Origin: Crystallibacter degradans | GTDB lineage: Bacteria; Actinomycetota; Actinomycetes; Actinomycetales; Micrococcaceae | Reading direction: 5' to 3' | Assembly (NCBI RefSeq): GCF_012952295.1 | Contig: NZ_JABBCH010000007.1 | Span: forward strand, 1 to 64,000 | DNA length: 64,000 nt | In this document: piece after piece, positions 24,201 to 31,368 of the stretch | Layout of the letters: each line of letters starts with the position of its first letter | Numbering within the stretch: the first letter of the stretch is position 1 | Position numbers and translations under genes: made by a program | Notes under the pieces: generated by a model | Seen by the model: the letters and a program-made list of their open reading frames with translations, nothing else | Database searches by the model: none | Told to the model about the DNA's origin: nothing

Positions 24201-24674
24201 CGAATTCCGTGCCCGGTCTGACAGGACAGCCCACCAAACCAGCGGTACTCCTAGAAGGAATACAAAGAAACCAAAGGGCATCGTCACCAACCCCAGCAGA
24301 AGAATTGCAAGTACGACCCAACGGGTCAGCGGCTTCCGCCTCGAGGCGCCATTAAGCTGTGACACGAGGTCATCCGAGGACGTTGGCAGGAGCGTCTGGA
24401 TGCTGGCCCCTGTCTGATCTTCAAAAATGACGTCGGACGATGTTGAAGCCGGTGGGGCAAGGTGTGCGGAATCGTAACGGTCATATGCCGGAGATTGCCC
24501 TTTGCCGAGACTGGCCTGATAGTAGACGCCGCCGGCGCCCATACGAACAAGGTTCCCGCGGGGACCCGATCCGATACGGAAACCGGGAACCCCGGCGCTC
24601 ACGCCTACTCCTGACCCGGTCAAATTGAATCTAAACGGGCCAGCCTTCAGGCTCTTCCGAACATAAAACCCCAC
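21294..24674 (-). CDS. DUF4236-transmembrane-TerB_N/TerB/TerB_C protein
   Basis: This is a 1126-residue multidomain protein with a GTG start. Residues 1-about 52 are a DUF4236 head (GFYVRKSLKAGPFRFNL, GVPGFRIGSGPRGN). Residues 119-151 are strongly hydrophobic (one or two membrane passes). A PH-like or globular region follows to about 345, then a disordered linker. From about 415, WYGQNESV to IGYVFLFMYGLERRVL (503-517) is TerB_N. Two TerB-like acidic helical repeats follow (VTAADGHVAPAELDHL and LAAADGHIAPAEVTTL, metal-binding DGH motifs). The C-terminal 150 residues fit TerB_C. TerB modules bind divalent metal at the membrane in tellurite/phage-stress systems. First gene of the leftward operon; probably the membrane-linked sensor for the ATPase and helicase. 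Confidence 0.88.
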   Translation of the reverse strand: MGFYVRKSLKAGPFRFNLTGSGVGVSAGVPGFRIGSGPRGNLVRMGAGGVYYQASLGKGQSPAYDRYDSAHLAPPASTSSDVIFEDQTGASIQTLLPTSSDDLVSQLNGASRRKPLTRWVVLAILLLGLVTMPFGFFVFLLGVPLVWWAVLSDRARNSAVVFYDVDDEYAQRFQSLVDAGQYVAQSKGLWRVNESGSLNGGHQQKVNAGAGSLVRRAGASFSDQGPKELVTNIAVPGVTSGHSSIYFLPDRILVAEKGMFTDFGYDALQVLERDIEFIESPGAVPSDGIQVGTTWQYVNKQGGPDRRFKNNPVLPVMRYMDVLLTTSSGFRWILQLSQTDSAKDFAAQLRGRSALPERGRAGGDTMPVTPPAALYPGSQSMPLDSTVSGRQEDVKGSAPAGGAPRPKAGSLDKARWYGQNESVQVDRELRVPGMVYAGRTLSSPRGGTEPSLINPSLRIDLQNPDWSGQCLGYWPSYAEITAAGRAAYLGWLAQGRRIPDIPIGYVFLFMYGLERRVLVDIAAQPELAGELVQIRAEMVDLLRLYGDSSGSFSSYASQFLDAIDFLMLQAPTAAPAQPPALTESRWLVPIGLKVQLGDLAADGTPVPAEWALAWAWFHPEITVRTPVTRCPQEFTRLFHIRYRQKYAEGFTVRPGKSRMKLNYRTASSQIGSVDLTMSHIPDVFAQQAPVKKLSALFEEVTAELDSYSRWLGRNPDRGGTLAAAALLPPDLIAEDTGAVRDFRDWVSGKLAASDTALLSGAELFDHWPSGSADKLSKPDTVNLATLLASLGAGMEPDVRFGGPTIAAEAPVFLFRSQPGSPHSPTPAYSTALTMVHLAAAVTAADGHVAPAELDHLTAHLESSLQLTVPERTRLQAHLQWLGATEVKLTGLTKRLTGLTDTQRASLADMLVTLAAADGHIAPAEVTTLQKIYKLLGLDSSTVSSKIHAVMAAGSSPATQPVTVRPAGEADAGYPIPPRPAGSVASPAKTGSGFALDPTVIQAKMAETAAVSHLLIRIFDEDLQKQEPTANIEAPEESEPGVAQEQFSPADAVGGLDPAHSMVVHALVGMEQLGWNEFQDLAALHGLLPEGALDTLNEAAFEASDEPLIEGEETLTVNAYALQELLS

Positions 24675-25115
24675 TATTGCCCCCCAGTGTAGATAGCACT
24701 GGTACGACCTCCCGATCGAACCGAGGTGCCATATTGTCGACGCCAGCTGAGACTCTTCTTCAACTGGGCGCGCGATCGGTCAGCGGGCGAAGAAAAGGAA
24801 GCAGTCGCAGTTGTAGGCAGACGATGAAACCTTTTCCCAGCATACGATCTTTCCCCTCGATTCGGACCAACAGCCGGCTGCCCATACGGACGGTGGTCAA
24901 TGCGCGATGAGGTTCTTGCGTCTCAGCTAGGGGTCACTTTTGAGGCAAGGTGTTCGTCCTAGGAAAGGATCGTTTATCTGGACGGGACCGACGTCGGACT
25001 TCCCAGCCAATCAGTCCCCGTATTCGCGGGACATGCTACGTCTCATCAATATGTCTCACCGCTGCTATTCTCAACAAACAAATTAGTCAGTCTTTGATGA
25101 AACCAGGAAAGCTGC
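24675..25115. other. divergent intergenic region between the TerB operon and the resolvase gene
   Basis: No gene is supported in these 441 bp. It must hold the promoter of the leftward TerB operon and that of the resolvase. GTCTCA occurs three times (24920, 25040, 25053), the last as ATGTCTCACC, reminiscent of Tn3-type resolvase half-sites that begin TGTCY. A palindrome ACCGACGTCGG-like element lies near 24986. These could form a res site, but the match is weak. Confidence 0.4.
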
Positions 25116-25694
25116 ATGGGAAACATCGGATATGCCCGGGTCAGCACCGTTGACCAAAACGTCGACCTGCAGCATGAAGCCCTAAAGGCTGCGGGTTGCA
25201 GACGGATCTTCACCGACCATGGCGTGAGCGGAACGCGCTCTAGCCGGCCCGAACTTGACCGGATGCTTGACCACTTACGCGAAGGCGACGAGGTGGTCGT
25301 TTGGAAGCTTGACAGGCTGGGCCGCAACACGAGAAACCTGCTGGCCTTGATCGATGAGCTGGAGGGCCGGGGCGTGCACTTCAGATCACTGACCGAGGGC
25401 ATTACAACCGCAGGGGCCATGGGTCGAGCCATGCTCACCGTCATGTCCGCGTTTGCCCAACTGGAACGCGACCAGTTGTCCGAGCGGACCCGGGCAGGAA
25501 TGACCGCGGCCGCCGCCCACGGACGAAGGGCCGGACGGCGGGAAATCACCGCTGATGCCAAGGTCAGGCGAGTCCTCGAGCTGAAGGCCCAAGGCCTCAA
25601 GCCCGCTGACATCGGCAAGATCATCGGCGCCAGCCGCGCCACTGTCTACCGCTACCTGAGCCTGGACCTGGACCTGAACCTGGAAACAGCCTAA
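25116..25694 (+). CDS. Tn3-type serine resolvase/invertase
   Basis: This is a 192-residue small serine recombinase of complete length. It has the nucleophile region IGYARVSTVDQN, VVWKLDRLGRN, the long E helix (MLTVMSAFAQLERDQLSERTRAGM) and a C-terminal helix-turn-helix (GLKPADIGKIIGASRATVYRYL). It cuts and rejoins DNA at a res-type site through a 5'-phosphoserine bond. AGGAAAG lies upstream of the ATG. No Tn3 transposase is in the window, so it is an orphan. It sits at the right edge of the defence-like cluster, near the right inverted repeat and before a core gene, and probably mobilised or rearranged this region. Confidence 0.93.
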   Translation: MGNIGYARVSTVDQNVDLQHEALKAAGCRRIFTDHGVSGTRSSRPELDRMLDHLREGDEVVVWKLDRLGRNTRNLLALIDELEGRGVHFRSLTEGITTAGAMGRAMLTVMSAFAQLERDQLSERTRAGMTAAAAHGRRAGRREITADAKVRRVLELKAQGLKPADIGKIIGASRATVYRYLSLDLDLNLETA

Positions 25695-25733
25695 CGGTGA
25701 GAGTTCCCGCGACTGGTTTTTCGCGGGTCACCG
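25695..25733 (+). terminator. two-tier hairpin after the resolvase gene
   Basis: CCCGCGA (25706-25712) pairs with TCGCGGG (25721-25727) over a T-rich loop. The outer arms CGGTGA (25695-25700) and TCACCG (25728-25733) also pair. It begins right after the TAA of the resolvase gene. Confidence 0.6.
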
Positions 25734-25799
25734 CTCTGGATTTCGTACCCGTAGGCACGAATAGTTCGGAACCGAATATGCACGCTTACCAGTAAGAAA

Positions 25800-25885
25800 C
25801 CGACGAATCGCATTGAGGGCGAATTCGACGGATTGGTGCACTCTTCCCCCGCGCCATCGACAATGGCGGCACTTGCTGCACCGTC
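25800..25885 (-). repeat. right copy of the diverged inverted repeat
   Basis: Read on the minus strand from 25860 to 25800 it aligns with 14230-14290 (shared GGCGCGGGG, GTCGAATTCGC and CGATTCG blocks). The surrounding 25734-26035 holds no supported gene. Weak coding similarity (VEFALNAIRR versus VEFAVNTIRR) suggests that both copies may be ends of the same decayed gene or element. Confidence 0.6.
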
Positions 25886-26035
25886 CGTAAAAGCAAACCC
25901 ACCCGACTGACTTCATCACTTGTCACGCCGCCGGGCTGCTCGGATGCTCCTCTGCCGCAATTCAGCGGTCACAAAACGGGGTTCGACTGGTACGTTGGCT
26001 CCATAGATGCCGCAAGCTGATGGAAGAGGACAACG

Positions 26036-27724
26036 ATGTCTGCAGCCTCCCCCTTGACCGATCTTGAAATTGCCCGCCGGGCCACGCTGAAGCCCATCAT
26101 GGATATAGCTCTGGCAGCCGGTATCCGGCGCGAGGCCGTGGAACTGTACGGCAACTACAAGGCCAAGATCGACCCGTCCAAGTTGGCCGAGGACCAGGCG
26201 GAGCCGCGCGGGCGGGTGGTGCTGGTCAGTGCCATGTCGCCCACGCCGGCAGGGGAGGGCAAGTCAACGGTGACCGTAGGTTTGGGCGATGCACTGGCCA
26301 AGGCCGGACACAAGACAATGATCGCGTTGCGCGAACCGTCCCTGGGGCCGATCCTCGGGATGAAAGGCGGCGCCACCGGCGGCGGATACTCCCAGGTGCT
26401 GCCGATGGACGATATCAATCTCCATTTCACCGGCGACTTCCACGCCATCACTTCGGCGAACAACGCGCTGATGGCACTGGTCGATAACCACATTTATCAA
26501 GGCAACGCTCTCGGCATCGACCCGCGGCGCATCCCCTTCAAGCGCGTCGTCGACATGAATGACCGCACGCTGCGGCAGATCGTCGTCGGGCTTGGCGGTC
26601 CGGCCCAGGGCGTGCCGCGCGAGGACGGCTTCGACATCACGGTGGCCTCCGAAGTCATGGCGGTGTTCTGCCTGTCCACCGACCTGAAGGACCTGAAACG
26701 GCGGCTTGCCCGCATCACCTTCGGCTACACCTACGATAAGAAGCCCGTCACCGCGGGGGACCTCGGCGCCGAAGGTGCCATGGCGATGCTGCTCAAGGAT
26801 GCCGTCAAGCCAAACCTCGTGCAGACCATCGCCGGGACGCCCGCGCTAGTCCACGGCGGGCCGTTTGCCAACATCGCCCACGGCTGCAACTCCGTCATCG
26901 CCACGCAGACTGCCCGGCGGCTGGCCGACATCGTCGTCACCGAGGCCGGTTTCGGCTCGGACCTCGGCGCCGAAAAGTTCATGGACATCAAGGCGAGGGC
27001 TGCCGGTTTTGCGCCGTCGGCCATCGTTGTCGTCGCTACTGTCCGCGCGCTCAAAATGCATGGCGGTGTGGCCAAAGAAAACCTGTCGACGCCGGATACC
27101 GCGGCCCTGCAGGAGGGGCTGGTGAACCTGGAGCGCCACGTGGACAACGCCGCGAAATTCGGCGTGACACCCGTCGTCGCGATCAATAAGTTCACTACGG
27201 ACTCGCAGGCGGAACTGGACGCGATTCTCCAGTGGTGCCGGCGGAAGGGCGTCGAGGCGGCCGTAGCTGACGTCTGGGCCGAAGGCGGCGGCGGAACCGG
27301 CGGCGACGAACTGGCAGCCAAGGTTGCACGTGCCGTTGATGCGCCGCAGAATTTCTCGCAGCTCTACGACCTGGACCTCGCCGTCGAAAAAAAGATCGAG
27401 ACCATCGCCCAGCAGATCTACGGCGCCGACCACGTGGAATTTGCCATCCCGGCCAAGCGTCGGCTCGCGGAGATCGAGGCCAACGGCTGGGGCCGGCTGC
27501 CGGTCTGCATGGCGAAGACCCAGTACTCCTTCACCGACGATCCGACCCGGCTCGGGGCCCCGTCCGGCTTCACCATCACCGTCCGCGACTTGATTCCCAA
27601 GACCGGCGCCGGCTTTATAGTTGCGCTGACCGGCGCGGTCATGACCATGCCTGGCCTGCCCCCGCAGCCGGCCGCGATGCGGATGGACGTGAACGACGAC
27701 GGCGAAATCACCGGGCTCTTCTAG
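26036..27724 (+). CDS. fhs: formate-tetrahydrofolate ligase
   Basis: This is a 562-residue cytosolic enzyme that makes 10-formyl-THF from formate, THF and ATP (EC 6.3.4.3), feeding one-carbon metabolism. Visible family motifs are the P-loop-like [68 protein letters not shown] and [12 protein letters not shown]-like [15 protein letters not shown] near the C-terminus. Length is normal. AGAGGA precedes the ATG. It is monocistronic and of host-like composition, so it probably marks the right-hand return to core chromosome after the accessory mosaic. Confidence 0.98.
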   Translation: MSAASPLTDLEIARRATLKPIMDIALAAGIRREAVELYGNYKAKIDPSKLAEDQAEPRGRVVLVSAMSPTPAGEGKSTVTVGLGDALAKAGHKTMIALREPSLGPILGMKGGATGGGYSQVLPMDDINLHFTGDFHAITSANNALMALVDNHIYQGNALGIDPRRIPFKRVVDMNDRTLRQIVVGLGGPAQGVPREDGFDITVASEVMAVFCLSTDLKDLKRRLARITFGYTYDKKPVTAGDLGAEGAMAMLLKDAVKPNLVQTIAGTPALVHGGPFANIAHGCNSVIATQTARRLADIVVTEAGFGSDLGAEKFMDIKARAAGFAPSAIVVVATVRALKMHGGVAKENLSTPDTAALQEGLVNLERHVDNAAKFGVTPVVAINKFTTDSQAELDAILQWCRRKGVEAAVADVWAEGGGGTGGDELAAKVARAVDAPQNFSQLYDLDLAVEKKIETIAQQIYGADHVEFAIPAKRRLAEIEANGWGRLPVCMAKTQYSFTDDPTRLGAPSGFTITVRDLIPKTGAGFIVALTGAVMTMPGLPPQPAAMRMDVNDDGEITGLF

Positions 27725-27776
27725 GCAAGTCCGGACGACGGAGGGTGGTGGCGGCGGATCAGGCGCCTCCGGGTCA

Positions 27777-27842
27777 GCGAAGCCGAAGTTGGGCGGGAAG
27801 ACCCGTGCTGCTCAGGCGAAGCCGAAGATGGGCGGGAAGACC
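27777..27842 (+). repeat. 27-bp direct repeat at the 3' end of the permease-prefix gene
   Basis: Copies at 27777-27803 and 27816-27842 differ at one base. The second lies in the last codons of the leftward membrane-protein gene (its PPIFGFA end), and the first lies beyond its stop. It is a local duplication of the gene's 3' end. Confidence 0.75.
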
Positions 27843-29164
27843 AGGATGACGACGGCGGCCCACGCGCCGTAGATGGGCAGGTAGCGGGTTTGCCAGCGCT
27901 CGAGCGCACCGAACGGGCGGCGCCCGCGCAGGAATCCGACGGTGAGCCAGGCCGCCCGGAGCAGGTGCACCAGCAGCAACAGGTTCAGGCCGAGCGCGGC
28001 GATCTTGTTGGGGCTGAACCCGAACTCGGCGATGCGGGTCAGCATCGCGGTCAGCATCACCGCGTCGACCGCGAGGGCCGCGATGACGAGGACCAGCTGC
28101 AGGGCGTCGAACAGGCCCGGCTGCGCGAGCGAGTCGCGGGCCGAAATGGCGTAGAGCAGCAGGCACAGGACCAGCACGAGGATCGCGTCCATGAGGATGA
28201 GCAGCTCGCGGTCGACGTCGACAAGGCCGCCGGTAGCGGTGAAGACGGCCAGCAGGGTCAGCAGCATGACGATGGTCAGCGGCGTGAAGACGCGGGTGAG
28301 GACGGGCGCGATGTTCTCGACGACGTTCTGCTTGGCTTCGACGAGCCACGCGGCGACGACAAGCGCCCCGGGGACGGCGAATGGCATGATCCAGTCCTCC
28401 ATCACCGGTTCGAGGTCGATGCCCACGACGCTGAGGGCGCCGAAGGTGAGCCCCACCAGGACGGCGCCGCCGAGGGCCAGGAGCGTGAAGTAGATGGCGA
28501 GTTCACCGGTGAACCGGACGAAGTCCATCCGCCGGTTGTCCGAGCGCCACCTGCCTCCGACGTACGCGACGCCGGCCAGCAGCCACAGGACCACCGGGGC
28601 GTGCAGGATGGCGAGCACCTCGGTGGAACCGCCCGAGACAAACGGGTAGACATTGAGCACCACCGCCAGCGCGGCAAAGGGGGTAAGCAGCATCGCCGCC
28701 ACGGAGGCGGTGAGCCGGCGCTTCCACGCGAAGTAGGCACCGAGGAACGGGAAGACGAGCAGTCCGAGGTTTCGCGCCAGCACGGCTTCGTCGTCCAGCC
28801 AGATCGTCCCGACCTTGACCGCCAGGCCTGCTCCCACGGCAAGTGCAAGCACGACCGCGAGCTCGCGCCACGGGGGAGTGCCTGCGCCGTCGCGATTTTC
28901 TGGCACCAGTACCAGCTGCTTCCACAGCCGGTCGGAGTGCTCGCGGGCGAACTCGCGCGAGACGGCGTCGAGGTTGCCCAGGCGCTTGATCGCGACGAGG
29001 AACGCCTCCTCATCGTCAAGCCCGGTGGCCTGTCGGTCGGCAATCTGCTCGCGCAGATGGTCCTCAAGTTCGTCGATGTCGGCGGGGGAGATCGCCTGGC
29101 GACGCTGGACGTACCCGCGCCACCGGCCGATCTGGGCTTCGAGTTCGGCGTGCGCTTCCATCAT
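27812..29164 (-). CDS. membrane protein with permease-prefix domain
   Basis: This is a 450-residue protein. The N-terminal 75 residues form the soluble permease-prefix domain (LEAQIGRWRGYVQRRQAISPADIDELEDHLREQI, then AFLVAIKRLGN), followed by about ten hydrophobic segments separated by short charged loops, like DUF4153-type membrane proteins. The start is the ATG at 29162-29164, which overlaps the PadR stop as ATGA; the longer upstream frame merely shadows the PadR gene. Pairing of a PadR regulator with a permease-prefix protein is a recurrent actinobacterial arrangement, usually for envelope stress or drug-responsive transport. Its transported substrate, if any, is unknown. Confidence 0.85.
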   Translation of the reverse strand: MMEAHAELEAQIGRWRGYVQRRQAISPADIDELEDHLREQIADRQATGLDDEEAFLVAIKRLGNLDAVSREFAREHSDRLWKQLVLVPENRDGAGTPPWRELAVVLALAVGAGLAVKVGTIWLDDEAVLARNLGLLVFPFLGAYFAWKRRLTASVAAMLLTPFAALAVVLNVYPFVSGGSTEVLAILHAPVVLWLLAGVAYVGGRWRSDNRRMDFVRFTGELAIYFTLLALGGAVLVGLTFGALSVVGIDLEPVMEDWIMPFAVPGALVVAAWLVEAKQNVVENIAPVLTRVFTPLTIVMLLTLLAVFTATGGLVDVDRELLILMDAILVLVLCLLLYAISARDSLAQPGLFDALQLVLVIAALAVDAVMLTAMLTRIAEFGFSPNKIAALGLNLLLLVHLLRAAWLTVGFLRGRRPFGALERWQTRYLPIYGAWAAVVILVFPPIFGFA

Positions 29165-29523
29165 GCCCACCCTTCGATCACGGCGGGCGGTCGCTGGGCG
29201 CTCTGCCACACCTGCCGCAGGGCGTCCGCCACGACCGTCCACTGCTCCTGCCGGTCCGCGAGGGCATCCCGACCCGTCGGGGTGATCGCGTAGTGCTTGC
29301 GCCGTCGTCCGGCTTCGGAGGTGCCCCAGGACGACGACACGTAGCCGAGCCGCTCGAGCCGGTGGAGCAGCGGGTAGAGCATCCCGTCGGTCCACTGCAT
29401 GCCGCCGCCGGACAGCTCGCTCACGCGCTTGATGATCGCGTAGCCGTACAGATCGCCCTCCGACAGAATCCCCAGCACGAGCGGGGTGGCCGAAGCGGCG
29501 ACCAGGTCCTTATCGATGCGCAC
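29161..29523 (-). CDS. PadR-family transcriptional regulator
   Basis: This is a 120-residue PadR regulator. It has the winged helix (VLGILSEGDLYGYAIIKRVSELSGGGMQWTDGMLYPLLHRLE, with the family's GxLYPLLHRLE signature), the wing YVSSSWGTSEAGRRRKHYAITPTGR and a short C-terminal dimer helix. The GTG start follows GGGAGG by 5 nt. It is the first gene of a two-gene operon with the permease-prefix protein and probably represses it. The perfect 9-bp inverted repeat directly upstream (29535-29577) is the likely autoregulatory operator. Confidence 0.95.
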   Translation of the reverse strand: MRIDKDLVAASATPLVLGILSEGDLYGYAIIKRVSELSGGGMQWTDGMLYPLLHRLERLGYVSSSWGTSEAGRRRKHYAITPTGRDALADRQEQWTVVADALRQVWQSAQRPPAVIEGWA

Positions 29524-29534
29524 GTGCGCCTCCC

Positions 29535-29577
29535 ATACCTAGATCTACAATGCATCAACCATAGCAGTTCTAGGTAT
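29535..29577. promoter_or_regulatory. inverted repeat, candidate PadR operator
   Basis: ATACCTAGA (29535-29543) and TCTAGGTAT (29569-29577) form a perfect 9-bp inverted repeat, centres about 34 bp apart, spanning the promoter of the PadR operon. Spacing near three helical turns suits a dimeric or looped repressor. Confidence 0.65.
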
Positions 29578-29628
29578 AGCTGCCGGGTTTCGGCGCGGCG
29601 GGTTTGAGGCGGGCTCGGCCTCGCAAGT

Positions 29629-31236
29629 TCAGCGGTTGAGCAGCTTGTGCAGCAGCACGGCCACATGCAGGGACGTGCGCGATTCAGCATCGTCCAGCCG
29701 GACGCCGAGCTGGGTTTCGAGCTTGGCCAGGCGGGCGTAGAGGGTGGGCCTGCTGAGGTAGCCGGTCCGGGCGAGCTGCGCCTTGTTGCCACCGCTTTCC
29801 AGGTACCGCTCCAGCAGGTCGAGCCCGGCGCCGTCGTCGTTCGCCAGGAGTTCGCCCAGTTCCGATTCCACGAACGTCTGCACGCGCTGGTCCTCGTGCA
29901 GCAGCCAGAGCAGGCCGCGCAGGCGGACGTCGCCGGAGCGGTAGAAGCGTTTGGCGCCCTTGGTGAGCGTGCTGGCGGCCTCGGCGACCTGCGCGGCTTC
30001 GTCCAGCCCCGCGGCGGCGGCGGCCAGCAATTCGGCACGGCCACGGCCCACGCCGACGGTCCAGCCCAGCTCGCCGGAGGACTCGGCGGCCTCGCCGGAG
30101 ATCCGTTCCAGCATCGGATCGGCCAGCTGCTTGGCGGGCACCGGCAGCAGTAGCGCGATTGATCCGGCCTGCAGGCTGGCGGCCAGGGCGGTGGTGCGGG
30201 AGGTCGCCATCACCCGGTGCAACAGGTCCAGCAGGGCCCGTTCGCGCCGTTGCGTGCCGATGGGTTCCTCGCCGGGAATGCGGTCCAGCCGGAAGACCAC
30301 CGGCACGTAGAGCGGCGCCGGCTGCAGGCCCATGGCGGCGCTGCGGGCCAGTGCCTCGGACTCGGTCAGGGAGCCGGGCCGGCGGAGTTCGTGCACCAGG
30401 CCGGCGCGCGCCTGGTGGGCGAGTTCCAGCTGGTCGCGCTCCGCCATCCGGTTGATCGAGAGCGCCTGGCCGGCGCGCTCGAGCACCATGGCGGATTCGG
30501 CGTCGTCGTCGTTATTTTCCTCCAGGACGGGAACGACCAGGCGGCCCCACCGATGCCCCCGGATCCCCACGGGCGTCTGCAGCCAGCGCTCGCTGCCGGA
30601 GCGGACGGTCTCCTCCCGGTAGTGCACCAGCCGCGATCGGGCTTCCCAGTCGCGCAGCACCTCCATGGTGGGCAGGCCGGCGGCGTCGAAGGCCAGAACC
30701 AGGTGGGAAGCGTCTTCGAGCACCACCGGCGCGCCGAGCAGCTCCGCGGTGCGGGCGACAATCTCCTCCGGACCGGCGCTTTCGAGGCTGAGCTGGGTGA
30801 AGACCTCGTGCACGCGGCGGGCCTTTTCCACCTGCTCCAGCTGCGTGGCGACCAGCTTGCGGTGCACCACTTCGGTCACCTCAACGAACCGCACCTTCCG
30901 GCTGAGCAAGACCACGGGAAGGCCGACGTCGCGGGCGGCTTCGCGCAGGGCCTGCGCGGCCTGCTGCCGCGCGCTGGTGATTTCGACGACGACGCCGGCG
31001 GCTCCCGCGGCCTCGAGCCCGCGGAGGAATTCCGCCGCCTCGTGGGCGGAGTCCTCGAAGGCCAGGCCCGTAGTCAGCACCAGCTCCCCGCCTTCGAGCA
31101 GGCCGGAGAGCTCCTTCAGCTCGGCGACGTGGACCCAGCGGACTGCTTCGCCGAGCCTTTCCGCGCCGGCAAGGATTTCCGGTTCCCCGGCCTTGACCAC
31201 GGGCAACTGCAGGACGTCGGCAACCGTAAGCACCAT
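29629..31236 (-). CDS. PucR-family transcriptional regulator
   Basis: This is a 535-residue regulator with the PucR N-terminal ligand domain (MVLTVADVLQLPVV, AERLGEAVRWVHVAEL, GELVLTTGLAF, residues 1-125), a central GGDEF-like region, and a C-terminal helix-turn-helix (SGGNKAQLARTGYLSRPTLYARLAKLE). PucR proteins activate purine, GABA or beta-alanine catabolism. It is divergent from mmsA and the omega-aminotransferase gene, so it most likely controls them. The palindrome TACACAGTGTA begins 2 bp upstream of its ATG, suggesting that it also regulates itself. Confidence 0.93.
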   Translation of the reverse strand: MVLTVADVLQLPVVKAGEPEILAGAERLGEAVRWVHVAELKELSGLLEGGELVLTTGLAFEDSAHEAAEFLRGLEAAGAAGVVVEITSARQQAAQALREAARDVGLPVVLLSRKVRFVEVTEVVHRKLVATQLEQVEKARRVHEVFTQLSLESAGPEEIVARTAELLGAPVVLEDASHLVLAFDAAGLPTMEVLRDWEARSRLVHYREETVRSGSERWLQTPVGIRGHRWGRLVVPVLEENNDDDAESAMVLERAGQALSINRMAERDQLELAHQARAGLVHELRRPGSLTESEALARSAAMGLQPAPLYVPVVFRLDRIPGEEPIGTQRRERALLDLLHRVMATSRTTALAASLQAGSIALLLPVPAKQLADPMLERISGEAAESSGELGWTVGVGRGRAELLAAAAAGLDEAAQVAEAASTLTKGAKRFYRSGDVRLRGLLWLLHEDQRVQTFVESELGELLANDDGAGLDLLERYLESGGNKAQLARTGYLSRPTLYARLAKLETQLGVRLDDAESRTSLHVAVLLHKLLNR

Positions 31237-31237
31237 T

Positions 31238-31277
31238 TACACAGTGTATAGCTCGAAGGAGAACGGATTACACAGTG
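31238..31277. promoter_or_regulatory. paired TTACACAGTG sites, candidate PucR operator
   Basis: TTACACAGTG occurs at 31237-31246 and again at 31268-31277, 31 bp (three turns) apart. The first extends to the perfect palindrome TACACAGTGTA (31238-31248). They lie between the divergent PucR and mmsA genes. Confidence 0.65.
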
Positions 31278-31368
31278 CTTCTTCCGTGGGAGCGTCCCGT
31301 GGGGGGAGGATGGAAACCACGACGCCGGCGCTTGCCCGGGCACGCCCAAACACGTACTAAGGAGTCCC

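Noticed and set aside
16995-24674. Full BREX type 2 system
   Set aside because: Only the BrxD-like ATPase and the Lhr-like helicase are shared. No PglX methyltransferase, PglZ phosphatase-like or BrxC/PglY gene is visible within the window.
14205-25885. Complete Tn3-family transposon
   Set aside because: No tnpA and no canonical 38-bp GGGG-beginning terminal repeats; only the resolvase and a diverged inverted repeat are present.
27890-29293. Long plus-strand frame opposite the permease-prefix gene
   Set aside because: Composition (Glu/Gly/Asp/Gln-rich) is typical of an antisense frame to a hydrophobic membrane protein.
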